NCBI RefSeq assembly: GCF_000421965.1
Contig: NZ_ATAY01000088.1
Location: forward strand, 124,001 to 188,000
From: Ruminiclostridium papyrosolvens C7
GTDB lineage: Bacteria > Bacillota > Clostridia > Acetivibrionales > DSM-1351
Direction: 5' to 3'
DNA: 64,000 bases
Shown here in pieces: positions 55,327-64,000 of the stretch. Below the pieces are notes generated by a model. The model was not told the DNA's origin, searched no databases, and worked only from the letters and a program-made list of their open reading frames with translations. How positions within the stretch are numbered: the first letter of the stretch is position 1; each line of letters opens with the position of its first letter. Made by a program: the position numbers and the translations under genes.

Positions 55327-56273
55327 ATATTTTCAACAACTTTTTCCCACACTTCTTTTTCAGTCATAAAAGCATCTGAAATCTTTTCCTCTATATTATC
55401 AAGTTCATCAAAGTTATTTCTCAGACAATGTTTTAGATAAACACTCTGGATATTTTTCCACGTGATACAGTACTCGTCCCATACTTCATTTAATTCATCA
55501 GTCAGGTGTTCATCCAATAGTCCCTTATCCTTTAACGTGCAAAGTAATAGCTTGTTCCCTTTTAACCTGTTTGATATCTTGGAAAACTCATAATTGTAAT
55601 GATAAATTTTAGATGCGTCTTCATTTATCATTGTTTTGTTTACAACTTCCTGCTTTTCTATAAGCATATCCAGATTGTAAATCAATTTCTTTGTACATTT
55701 TATAAACTGCTTTATGTCTATTTCGTAGGGGGGAATAAAGTCATTTTTAAAGGTAAGAATCCTGTAGTCCGTCTTGATTTGTTTATGTGGCGAATTAAAA
55801 GCTTGAATTACTTCATTTGTTGGAATTTCTCTTATATCATAAAATAAGTTTACATCATCTTCAAATGCATAGAAAACATCTTTTTCTTCATCAAAACCTG
55901 TAACAAAAGCTAAATGAGATGTATGAATTTTATTATAATAATACGAGAATCTGTTCCAATTATATAAATCAACGTTGAGAGTTGCATATGAGTTATTTAT
56001 GAGAATATCTTTAAATTCTTGTAAAAAATTTTCCTTATTATTAAAATTATATGATTCATATTTGAAGATATTTTCTGCGAAAAAATTGTAGTACTCTATA
56101 GTGTAGTCCAAATGAAAAACATTGTCCGGATAATAAGTATACTCATAATAATTCAGATACGCAAGAGGTTCATAGCTGGCATCAATTTTTGTTAGTACAG
56201 AAAGGAACATATTTACAATACAGTTCCCCCAGAATTTATTATATGGCTGTAAATCCTTTATGTATCGCATCAA
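55311..56273 (-). CDS. BtrH/C39-like protein, function unknown
   Basis: The 320-residue soluble protein begins MMRYIKDLQPYNKFWGNCIV. A Cys near residue 18 in GNC, His in SHLAFVTGFDEEKDVFYAFE and an acidic pair after it (EDD) resemble the cysteine-protease-like fold of BtrH-type N-terminal domains, known from butirosin acyl transfer. The C-terminal 130 residues are helical and rich in Asn, Lys and Tyr. No biosynthetic genes lie beside it. The family assignment is tentative; it could be an orphan member of peptide or siderophore pathways elsewhere. Confidence 0.5.
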   Translation of the reverse strand: MMRYIKDLQPYNKFWGNCIVNMFLSVLTKIDASYEPLAYLNYYEYTYYPDNVFHLDYTIEYYNFFAENIFKYESYNFNNKENFLQEFKDILINNSYATLNVDLYNWNRFSYYYNKIHTSHLAFVTGFDEEKDVFYAFEDDVNLFYDIREIPTNEVIQAFNSPHKQIKTDYRILTFKNDFIPPYEIDIKQFIKCTKKLIYNLDMLIEKQEVVNKTMINEDASKIYHYNYEFSKISNRLKGNKLLLCTLKDKGLLDEHLTDELNEVWDEYCITWKNIQSVYLKHCLRNNFDELDNIEEKISDAFMTEKEVWEKVVENIKKPQ

Positions 56274-56361
56274 TATTCACCCATTCTTTTTTCTTATAAT
56301 TTGATTATAATCGATTTTATTTTACATTACAATACATAATAGTCTGTTAATGTATTTTATG

Positions 56362-56396
56362 TAAAAAAATATCCAAAGGCTAAGTTCACCCTTGGA
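56362..56396 (-). terminator. Terminator after the YkpA-type ABC-F gene
   Basis: TCCAAAGG (56372-56379) pairs with CCCTTGGA (56389-56396) with one mismatch. ATTTTTTTAC follows on the minus strand. Confidence 0.7.
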
Positions 56397-56435
56397 CATT
56401 TATTTTTATTATGTGTTAATTTTCTAAATGACTTT

Positions 56436-58088
<1,653 letters not shown>

Positions 58089-58151
58089 TTACCTTTTAAT
58101 ATATATATTGATTTTTAATGTTCTAATACTTCTCCAAAACAGCACAAAATA

Positions 58152-58176
58152 AGAAAAGCCTAATTAATGCTTTTCT
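58152..58176 (-). terminator. Hairpin downstream of rsfS
   Basis: AGAAAAGC (58152-58159) and GCTTTTCT (58169-58176) form an 8-bp stem. The downstream minus-strand DNA is only moderately T-rich, so this is a weak terminator call. Confidence 0.45.
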
Positions 58177-58207
58177 CAATATATTAAAGCATAACTTATT
58201 ACAATGT

Positions 58208-58552
58208 TCAATATCTAATGCTGGTCATTTCTCCATCAGACCATAACCTTTCCAAATTGTAAAACCCTCTGTCTTCCTGATGGAAAACATGAATTACAAC
58301 ATCTGCATAGTCAAGTAATATCCATCTTGCAGAATCGTAACCTTCCTTGTGGTGTGCCTCCAGCCCCATTTCAGCCAGTTTGAAATCTACTTCATCGGCT
58401 ATAGCCTTTATATGCGTCGAGGATGTACCGCTGCATATAACAAAATAATCGGCAATAATAGTAATATCATGAATATCAATTATACTTATATCTTTTGCCT
58501 TCTTATCTTCCATAGCCGCAACGATTTTGTCTACCAATGTTTTTGAATCCAA
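58208..58552 (-). CDS. rsfS: Ribosome silencing factor RsfS
   Basis: The protein of about 114 residues binds ribosomal protein L14 and blocks subunit joining in starvation. Family landmarks are DIHDITIIADYFVICSGTSS, ALxSARW-type segment (EGYDSARWILLDYADVVIHV) and FYNLERLW. A TTG at 58552 is preferred because GAGGTG lies seven bases before it and the product then starts like other members (DSKTLVDKIVAAMEDKK). An ATG at 58567 would add five residues. It is last in nadD-yqeK-lytR_C-rsfS, a conserved Firmicute order. Confidence 0.92.
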   Translation of the reverse strand: MDSKTLVDKIVAAMEDKKAKDISIIDIHDITIIADYFVICSGTSSTHIKAIADEVDFKLAEMGLEAHHKEGYDSARWILLDYADVVIHVFHQEDRGFYNLERLWSDGEMTSIRY

Positions 58553-58584
58553 TATTTTGCACCTCATCTTCTGATTGTTTTATA

Positions 58585-59088
58585 TTAAGGATTATAATCA
58601 TTTCCAAGTATTATTGTAATATCAAAATTTGGTTCAGCCTGTATTTCTTCTGAAACTTTGGATATTTTCAACATGTTGCTGATTGTCCCTGTCTTAATAC
58701 CCTTCTTCCTTACAATTATTTGAGAAGTACTTTGAATATTGCCCGTTTCGGCACTTGCCTCAAACCCCTGTGCCACAAGCATAGTCTTAACCTCTCCTGC
58801 GAGGCCTTTTTTACCTGTACAGTTAACAACCTGAACTGTGGTCTTTCCACTCTTCTTTGTTGTTTCTGCCGTGTCTTTAGCGGAATCCTCAACAGGCTTG
58901 CTATCCACTATTATTTTTCCGGGGGTCTTTGATGCAGGTGCAGGCTTGACGGGTTGTTTTTTCACTTCAACAACCTTTTTGTCGAAAACACCTGAATCTC
59001 TATAAAAATTTGCCCCTACTATAATTGATGAAAACAGTAGTAAAAATGTTCCTACTGCATAAAATACAAATTTAATAAATTTACTCAT
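58585..59088 (-). CDS. LytR C-terminal domain membrane protein
   Basis: The 167-residue protein has one N-terminal span (VFYAVGTFLLLFSSIIVGAN) and a Lys/Pro/Thr-rich linker. A LytR_C domain follows near residues 85-165 (TTVQVVNCTGKKGLAGEVKT, ending ITIILGNDY). There is no LCP catalytic domain, so it is not itself a wall-polymer ligase. It lies between yqeK and rsfS with gaps below 35 bases. Role unknown, probably envelope-facing. Confidence 0.85.
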   Translation of the reverse strand: MSKFIKFVFYAVGTFLLLFSSIIVGANFYRDSGVFDKKVVEVKKQPVKPAPASKTPGKIIVDSKPVEDSAKDTAETTKKSGKTTVQVVNCTGKKGLAGEVKTMLVAQGFEASAETGNIQSTSQIIVRKKGIKTGTISNMLKISKVSEEIQAEPNFDITIILGNDYNP

Positions 59089-59106
59089 TTTTTATTATCT
59101 CCAAAA

Positions 59107-59688
59107 CTAGTTTTCCTCGGTTTTTTGTGTCATTAATAATATATAGTTTCTAGCCTCAATAGTAAATGGATGAATTAAGCCATTTTGGCTAATAACGTAT
59201 TTTATTACGCTATTAAAAGCACTTATCAAAGCACGATTCAAATCTACGAATGCCAAACTCCGTGCTTCCTGTACATCACCGTGGGTTCTTCCCGGCTCAA
59301 TGTAATCAGCAAGAAATATTATTTTATCCATTGTACACATTCCCGCAAATCCGGTAGTATGATACTTAATAGCATTTAGTACGACAGAGTCTTCTACACC
59401 GTACTTTTGTCTTGCCACTACAGCACCTACTGCTCCATGCATCAGGAATAACTGATTTTCCTCAATGGGACTGAGTTCTATGTGATTTTCAATACAATAC
59501 CACTTTGTTTCATTGTCTTCAAGGTTCTTCGCACAATCATGCAAAAGTCCTGCCACTTTAGCTTTTTCTAGATCCTCACCATAATGCTCAGCCAATTCTA
59601 CAGCGACTTTCATAGTATTAACAGAATGAATGTACCTCCCCGGTTTTAGGGACTTTTTAAGCAGTATATCCATTTCACTAAAATTCAT
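59107..59688 (-). CDS. yqeK: YqeK HD-domain Ap4A hydrolase (symmetrical)
   Basis: The 193-residue HD phosphohydrolase has the metal-binding HD in VAGLLHDCAKN, an upstream His in YIHSVNTMKVA, His in MHGAVGAVVA and Asp in IIFLADYIEPGR. YqeK-type enzymes split diadenosine tetraphosphate into two ADP. It lies 11 bases after nadD, the usual order in Firmicutes. AGGATAG precedes its ATG. Confidence 0.92.
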   Translation of the reverse strand: MNFSEMDILLKKSLKPGRYIHSVNTMKVAVELAEHYGEDLEKAKVAGLLHDCAKNLEDNETKWYCIENHIELSPIEENQLFLMHGAVGAVVARQKYGVEDSVVLNAIKYHTTGFAGMCTMDKIIFLADYIEPGRTHGDVQEARSLAFVDLNRALISAFNSVIKYVISQNGLIHPFTIEARNYILLMTQKTEEN

Positions 59689-59699
59689 TTTCTATCCTC

Positions 59700-60302
59700 T
59701 TAAATATACAAATTATTTTCCTTTATATATCCCTCAACAGGCTCAGTTATAAAATATTTAACAGATTTTCCGTTTTTTATTCTATCTCTTATAAAGGTTG
59801 ATGAAATTTCAATTAGAGGCGCTTCAAAGCCTGTAATATTAACATCATATTCACTCTTTAAATAAGTCAAACGAGTCTTAAATTCTTCATCTTGGAATCC
59901 GGGCCGCATTAATGCAATAAACCTTGTTAGTGTAAATACTTCCTCTGTACTTTTCCATTTCAGAAGATCCATTACTACATCTGCGCCAATTATATAATAA
60001 AACTCCGTGCCCTTAGGATAAAGTTCATGCAGCTGTTTAAGAGTATCTACAGTATATGTGTATCCCCGGCGTTCTACCTCAATAGAAACCGCTTCAAAGT
60101 TTGGATTGGTGCTGACTGCACACTGTACCATATTCAATCTGTGAATAGGGTCAGTTACTGAAGTAAGGTCTTTGTGAGGCGGTTTTCCTGACGGTATAAA
60201 TAATACCCTATCAAGTCCAAATTCTTCTCTGACAAGCTCGGCAACTGCCAGATGTCCAACATGCACAGGATCGAATGTACCTCCGCAAATACCTATTTTC
60301 AT
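59700..60302 (-). CDS. nadD: Nicotinate-nucleotide adenylyltransferase
   Basis: From ATG 60302 the protein has 200 residues, beginning MKIGICGGTFDPVHVGHLAV, the GTFDPxHxGH nucleotidyltransferase signature. SGKPPHKDL, YYIIGADVVMDLLKW and ISSTFIRDRI are further NadD landmarks. It joins nicotinate mononucleotide to AMP from ATP in NAD synthesis. A TTG start 19 codons upstream is possible, but those residues are unlike the family. It heads nadD-yqeK-lytR_C-rsfS. Confidence 0.94.
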   Translation of the reverse strand: MKIGICGGTFDPVHVGHLAVAELVREEFGLDRVLFIPSGKPPHKDLTSVTDPIHRLNMVQCAVSTNPNFEAVSIEVERRGYTYTVDTLKQLHELYPKGTEFYYIIGADVVMDLLKWKSTEEVFTLTRFIALMRPGFQDEEFKTRLTYLKSEYDVNITGFEAPLIEISSTFIRDRIKNGKSVKYFITEPVEGYIKENNLYI

Positions 60303-60437
60303 GCCTTTATCCAAATCAAACGTCCTTTCATAACATATATTGTTGTTATTTTGCTGCAATATAAACTACATTATAGCATAAAATATTTAACTATTTATTA
60401 AGAAATGTAAAAGTTTATCAGAGAAATTCTTAAACAG

Positions 60438-60475
60438 GAAAAGACCCGGCATTTTTTGTTATGCCGTGTCTTTTC
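60438..60475. terminator. Bidirectional terminator
   Basis: GAAAAGACCCGGCAT (60438-60452) pairs with ATGCCGTGTCTTTTC (60461-60475) with one G-T type mismatch. It ends the SPFH/RHH unit. Confidence 0.85.
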
Positions 60476-60484
60476 TACATTTAA

Positions 60485-60670
60485 TCAACCATCAGTTTCT
60501 TCCTTACCGGAATCAATTTTAGGGACTGACTTTTTGCGTTTACGAAGTGCTTCACTAATCAGATACTCAATTTGACCATTTACTGAGCGGAATTCATCTT
60601 CCGCCCATTCGGATATTTCTTCCCACATTTTTGGACTGAGCCTAAGTAAAAGTGTCTTTTTTTCCGCCAT
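60485..60670 (-). CDS. Arc-like ribbon-helix-helix protein
   Basis: The 61-residue protein begins MAEKKTLLLRLSPKMWEEIS, a beta strand followed by helices, then EFRSVNGQIEYLISEALRKR. This is the Arc/MetJ ribbon-helix-helix pattern, and the family usually binds DNA as a dimer at palindromes. It is 16 bases after the SPFH gene on the same strand. A perfect 39-bp palindrome lies upstream of the SPFH gene and is a candidate target. No toxin gene is adjacent. Confidence 0.85.
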   Translation of the reverse strand: MAEKKTLLLRLSPKMWEEISEWAEDEFRSVNGQIEYLISEALRKRKKSVPKIDSGKEETDG

Positions 60671-60686
60671 AATACCATCGCCTTTT

Positions 60687-61556
60687 TTAGTTATGCAAGG
60701 TTCCGGTGTTTATAACCGGCTGAGTATTTTTCTCACCGCATAAAACCACCAACAAGTTGCTTACCATTGCAGCCTTTCTTTCTTCGTCAAGCTCCACTAT
60801 TTCATTTTCACTGAGTTTGGTAAGTGCCATCTGAACCATTCCAACAGCACCTTCAACTATTTTTTGTCTTGCAGCAATTATTGCAGCTGCCTGCTGTCTC
60901 TGAAGCATTGCTGCAGCTATTTCAGGTGCATATGCCAAATGAGACAGCCTTGCTTCTTCAACTACTACTCCTGCTTTTCCCAGTCTTTGCTGAAGTTCGT
61001 TTTTAAGTGCTTCGGCAACCTCGTCTGTACTTCCTCTCAGAGAAATGGTATGATTATCTTCCGTATTGTCATATGGGTACATTCCTGCCAAATGCCTCAA
61101 AGCAGACTCACTCTGAACATTTACATAGTCAACATAATTATCTACATCAAATATAGCCTCAGCGGTATTTTCAACTCTCCATACAATTACGGCTGCTATT
61201 TCAATTGGATTACCCATTTCATCGTTAACCTTTATTTTTTCACCGTTTATATTTCTTGACCTTAATGAAATCTTTTTCTTTGAATAGAAAGGATTAGCCC
61301 AGTGCCAGCCTTCCTTTTTTATAGTTCCTGTATACTTTCCAAAAAGAATTAAAACCATAGCTTGATTAGGCTGAATAGTAAAAAATCCGGGAAGTATAAA
61401 TGAGTATCCCACAAAAATTACAATACCTAGTACAATTAACACATCCGCTCCATTATATACACCTACCCCGAAAATCACTATACTCAAAATAAGTATAAAA
61501 AATGATGCCAGAAGTATTTTACCACCTGATGCGGTTTTTCCATCAATCTCTTTCAT
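60687..61556 (-). CDS. SPFH/Band 7 membrane protein
   Basis: The 289-residue protein has two close hydrophobic segments (residues 12-35 and 37-55). An SPFH domain follows with [27 protein letters not shown] and [13 protein letters not shown] helical end is rich in Ala and Gln ([20 protein letters not shown]). These proteins form oligomeric membrane scaffolds and often regulate proteases. The co-directional ribbon-helix-helix gene 16 bases downstream is an unusual partner that may control it. Confidence 0.9.
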   Translation of the reverse strand: MKEIDGKTASGGKILLASFFILILSIVIFGVGVYNGADVLIVLGIVIFVGYSFILPGFFTIQPNQAMVLILFGKYTGTIKKEGWHWANPFYSKKKISLRSRNINGEKIKVNDEMGNPIEIAAVIVWRVENTAEAIFDVDNYVDYVNVQSESALRHLAGMYPYDNTEDNHTISLRGSTDEVAEALKNELQQRLGKAGVVVEEARLSHLAYAPEIAAAMLQRQQAAAIIAARQKIVEGAVGMVQMALTKLSENEIVELDEERKAAMVSNLLVVLCGEKNTQPVINTGTLHN

Positions 61557-61589
61557 AAATAATAACCTCCCTAAATAAACAACTAATTA

Positions 61590-61628
61590 AATATTAATAT
61601 GATATCTAAATGATATCATATTAATATT
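61590..61628. promoter_or_regulatory. 39-bp perfect palindrome upstream of the SPFH gene
   Basis: AATATTAATATGATATC (61590-61606) and GATATCATATTAATATT (61612-61628) are perfect 17-base complements with a 5-base centre TAAAT. It lies 34-72 bases before the SPFH start, where a promoter is expected. No T-run follows, so it is more likely an operator than a terminator. Confidence 0.75.
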
Positions 61629-61655
61629 ATAAATTCTATAATTTCCATATAAAAA

Positions 61656-62369
61656 TTATTCTTCAATCATGCTTTTTAATTTCTCAGCATCAATTATTTT
61701 TACTGCTTCCTTTTGAAATTCAATAATACCCATGTCCCGCATTATTCCCATCTCTCTTGACATGGAAGGCCTTGATATATTCAGAAATTCGGCCATTTCG
61801 TTTCTGTTTACCGGAAGTCTGAAAGTATTGCTGCCTGCCTTTTCCATGTATTCAAGCAAAAAGCCTGCAATTTTGGAGTTAATTCCTTTCATTGAAAGAT
61901 ATTCTACTCTTCTGTTAAGTATAATTGCCCTTGTAGAAACACTTTTCAAAAGATTCCTTATAAGCTGTGAATGATGAGAACAAGCATCACTGCATTGATT
62001 TAATATCATTTCATTTTCTATAAACATTACCCGGCAATTAGTTTGAGCCTGAACGTTTGAAGGCCATTTTTCCGTGCCGGAAAATGCAATGACCTCACCA
62101 AAAATACTTCCCGGTTTGATGAGATTCATCATTACACGATTCCCTGCAGCATTTTCCTTTGTTACAACTCCGTTGCCCTCCACAAGTATGCCCATCCCGT
62201 GATACCTGCCCCCTGCCATGACTATATAATCCCCCTTGTTATAGCTATAAAGCTGGGGGTTGAAGCATTCAAGGATTGATATGATTTGTTTACTGTCAAA
62301 GTTCTCAAACAGCTCACAATTGAGAAGAACTTCTGTTATATTTTTAATTTCCCCTTCGTTTAATTTCAT
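61656..62369 (-). CDS. Crp/Fnr-family transcriptional regulator
   Basis: The 237-residue protein has an N-terminal cyclic-nucleotide-type beta-barrel (YNKGDYIVMAGGRYHGMGIL, PGSIFGEVIAFSG). A dimer helix and a C-terminal winged helix with NRNEMAEFLNISRPSMSREM follow. Arg and Ser residues for cAMP are not obvious. No N-terminal cysteine cluster like that of Fnr is seen, so the effector is unknown. It is transcribed divergently from a ferredoxin-type protein with 115 bases between. This suggests it may control that gene, perhaps in a redox or NO response. Confidence 0.9.
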   Translation of the reverse strand: MKLNEGEIKNITEVLLNCELFENFDSKQIISILECFNPQLYSYNKGDYIVMAGGRYHGMGILVEGNGVVTKENAAGNRVMMNLIKPGSIFGEVIAFSGTEKWPSNVQAQTNCRVMFIENEMILNQCSDACSHHSQLIRNLLKSVSTRAIILNRRVEYLSMKGINSKIAGFLLEYMEKAGSNTFRLPVNRNEMAEFLNISRPSMSREMGIMRDMGIIEFQKEAVKIIDAEKLKSMIEE

Positions 62370-62484
62370 AGTTTCCTCCTTTTGTATCCCCAGATACCGA
62401 ATTTAATATAATTATACCTTATAATCAATACATAATCATTTAAACAACAAACAAATAAAATATATATTTAAGGAGAGTTATATT

Positions 62485-63216
62485 ATGAAGAGAAATATTA
62501 TAAGGATAGATGAAGAAAAATGTAATGGGTGCGGATTATGTGTAACAGCATGTCATGAAGGTGCGCTGGTTTTAGAAAATGGTAAGGCAAAGCTTATATC
62601 CGACAGCTACTGTGACGGGCTTGGAAATTGCCTTCCCGAGTGCCCTACAAATGCAATAACTATTGAGGAACGTGAAGCAGATGCATACGATGAAGAACTT
62701 GTCAAAAAGAATATAGAAATGAAAGCTGCCGCACAAGCTCCTTCGGTACATCATCACATCCATGGAGGATGTCCCGGTTCAAGAGCAATGGCAATAAAGA
62801 AAGCTCCTGCAGTGGAACCCGTATCAAATCCAGCTTCAATTCCAGCGGTATCAGAGCTTATGCAGTGGCCGTGTCAAATCAAGCTGGTTCCGGTAAACGC
62901 ACCATACTTTGACAACTGCGACCTGCTGATTGCAGCCGATTGTACTGCATACGCATATGCAAACATTCACAGAGATTTCATGAAAAACAGAATTACTCTT
63001 ATAGGATGTCCAAAGTTAGACGAAGGTGATTATTCTGAGAAACTTACAGCAATTATTGCAAACAATAACATTAACAGTGTTAAAGTTCTCAGAATGGAAG
63101 TCCCCTGCTGCGGAGGCATTGTAAGTGCAGTTAAAACTGCCTTGATTAATTCGGGAAAAATGCTGCCTTGGAGTATTGTAACAATAGGTACAAACGGAGA
63201 AGTACTGCAAAGTTAA
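62485..63216 (+). CDS. 4Fe-4S ferredoxin-type protein
   Basis: The 243-residue protein starts with two 4Fe-4S motifs: CNGCGLCVTACHEGAL and CDGLGNCLPECPTNAI. A linker with HHHIHGGCPGSR follows. A C-terminal domain with cysteines in IGCPKLDEGDY and VPCCGGIVSA resembles the electron-transfer fusion seen in Hcp-associated ferredoxin proteins. It is soluble and anaerobe-typical. It is divergent from a Crp/Fnr gene, and a terminator follows it. AAGGAGAG precedes the ATG. Electron partner unknown. Confidence 0.88.
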   Translation: MKRNIIRIDEEKCNGCGLCVTACHEGALVLENGKAKLISDSYCDGLGNCLPECPTNAITIEEREADAYDEELVKKNIEMKAAAQAPSVHHHIHGGCPGSRAMAIKKAPAVEPVSNPASIPAVSELMQWPCQIKLVPVNAPYFDNCDLLIAADCTAYAYANIHRDFMKNRITLIGCPKLDEGDYSEKLTAIIANNNINSVKVLRMEVPCCGGIVSAVKTALINSGKMLPWSIVTIGTNGEVLQS

Positions 63217-63262
63217 TTAATGGAATTGGTAGTTTTAATTGAATATTTTTTCCATTATAATA

Positions 63263-63295
63263 GGTCTGTAGGCATTTTTTGCTTGCAGGCCTTTT
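63263..63295 (+). terminator. Terminator after the ferredoxin-type gene
   Basis: GGTCTGTAGGCA (63263-63274) pairs with TGCTTGCAGGCC (63280-63291) using G-U pairs, then TTTT. Confidence 0.65.
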
Positions 63296-63321
63296 AAATT
63301 TATAAAGCAGGAGGATTATTT

Positions 63322-64000
63322 ATGCTTATAGGAATAATTGGAGCTATGGAACAGGAAATAAAGCTATTGGCGGAAAGCATGTTAATAAATGAAACAAAAA
63401 CTATTGCCATGCGTGAATATTATATCGGCAAACTATTTGGTAAAGATGTTGTTTTAGTATTCTCTAAATGCGGCAAGGTTGCAGCAGGTTCAACCGTTAC
63501 TACACTTATAGAAACCTTTAATGTTGACGTTGTTCTTTTTACAGGCGTTGCCGGAGGGGCTGACAAAAACTTAAAAATAGGCGATATAATTGTTGCGGAC
63601 AAGCTGGTGCAGCATGACATGGATGCAAGTTCCTTACCGGGATTCAGCAAGTTTGAAATACCTCTTTTGGGAGTCGGAACATTTGTTGCTCCTTCTCATA
63701 TGGTGTCACTGGGTAAAAAATCTGCGGAGTTTTATGTATCTAGCTGTTTAAATACAGATGTCGATGAAAGTATCTTAAAAGAGTTTAACATCTGTACTCC
63801 GAACATTGTAACCGGTACAGTGGCAAGCGGTGACCAATTTGTTGCGGACAGCAGCAAGGTTTTAAGCCTTACACAGGAAATAGAGAATCTAAAGTGTATT
63901 GAAATGGAAGGTGCAGCCGTGGCACAGGTTTGTTACGAACATGGTGTCGATTATATTATATTCCGTGTTATTTCTGACAAAGCAGATGAGCATGCAAATA
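63322..64000 (+). CDS. mtnN: 5'-methylthioadenosine/S-adenosylhomocysteine nucleosidase, 3' end outside window
   Basis: The 226 residues present start MLIGIIGAMEQEIKLLAESM, with the catalytic-region Glu in MEQEI. HDMDAS, VASGDQF, IEMEGAAVAQV and RVISDKADEH (catalytic Asp) are conserved MTAN motifs. The enzyme cleaves adenine from methylthioadenosine and S-adenosylhomocysteine, supporting methionine and methyl-cycle salvage. Family length is about 230 residues, so only a few residues are missing. AGGAGG precedes the ATG. Confidence 0.95.
   Translation, partial: MLIGIIGAMEQEIKLLAESMLINETKTIAMREYYIGKLFGKDVVLVFSKCGKVAAGSTVTTLIETFNVDVVLFTGVAGGADKNLKIGDIIVADKLVQHDMDASSLPGFSKFEIPLLGVGTFVAPSHMVSLGKKSAEFYVSSCLNTDVDESILKEFNICTPNIVTGTVASGDQFVADSSKVLSLTQEIENLKCIEMEGAAVAQVCYEHGVDYIIFRVISDKADEHAN

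Overview
The window looks like the chromosome of a low-GC, anaerobic, endospore-type Firmicute of the class Clostridia. Supporting signs are AT-rich intergenic DNA, strong AGGAGG-type ribosome binding sites, a ferredoxin-linked indolepyruvate oxidoreductase, SLH-domain surface proteins, a YesM/YesN-type sugar two-component system, a threonine T-box and a ComEA protein. The mix of glycoside hydrolases, CUT1 transporters and methyl-accepting proteins resembles a mesophilic cellulolytic clostridium (Ruminiclostridium-like). That genus placement is an inference from gene content only.

Layout. 1-2.6 kb: iorA (cut by the window edge), a PII protein and a DUF1653 protein. 2.7-6.8 kb: a MarR-controlled heterodimeric ABC exporter. 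6.9-8.7 kb: a chemoreceptor. 8.8-25.9 kb: a large minus-strand galactoside region containing a sensor kinase and AraC-type regulator, a CUT1 binding protein with two permeases (no ATPase), a GH36 alpha-galactosidase, a GH31 glycosidase, the Leloir genes galT-galK-galE, and an MFS carrier. 26.1-33.1 kb: a second sugar block under a LacI-type regulator with two matching operators (FGGY kinase, GatD-like dehydrogenase, GatZ-like protein, aldo/keto reductase, FucU-like mutarotase). 33.1-33.7 kb: degraded DNA with an AraC remnant. 33.7-39.5 kb: an ABC-F ATPase, a second chemoreceptor closely related to the first, and a flotillin/NfeD pair. 39.7-46.4 kb: small genes, free-methionine-sulfoxide reductase, a metallo-beta-lactamase-fold hydrolase with a PadR regulator, two SLH proteins and orphan proteins. 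46.4-50.6 kb: two tandem threonyl-tRNA synthetases behind one T-box. 50.7-55.3 kb: a 48-residue membrane protein, ComEA, a D-Ala-D-Ala carboxypeptidase and a frameshifted acyl-CoA ligase. 55.3-64 kb: a BtrH/C39-like protein, a YkpA-type ABC-F, nadD-yqeK-lytR_C-rsfS, an SPFH/ribbon-helix-helix pair behind a 39-bp palindrome, a Crp/Fnr regulator divergent from a ferredoxin protein, and mtnN (cut by the edge).

How the genes fit together. In the first sugar region, the two-component system probably senses an extracellular galactoside and drives the ABC importer. GH36 and GH31 trim the imported sugar inside the cell, and galK, galT and galE feed galactose into glycolysis. The LacI block carries a reductase, a polyol dehydrogenase, a GatZ-family protein without its usual GatY partner, and a ketose-type kinase. 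This combination would fit an oxidoreductive route from an aldose through a polyol and a ketose to a ketose phosphate. That is the most interesting untested idea here. Other strong points are the mosaic pair of threonyl-tRNA synthetases, the SPFH/RHH operon with its perfect palindrome, and several small or broken genes.
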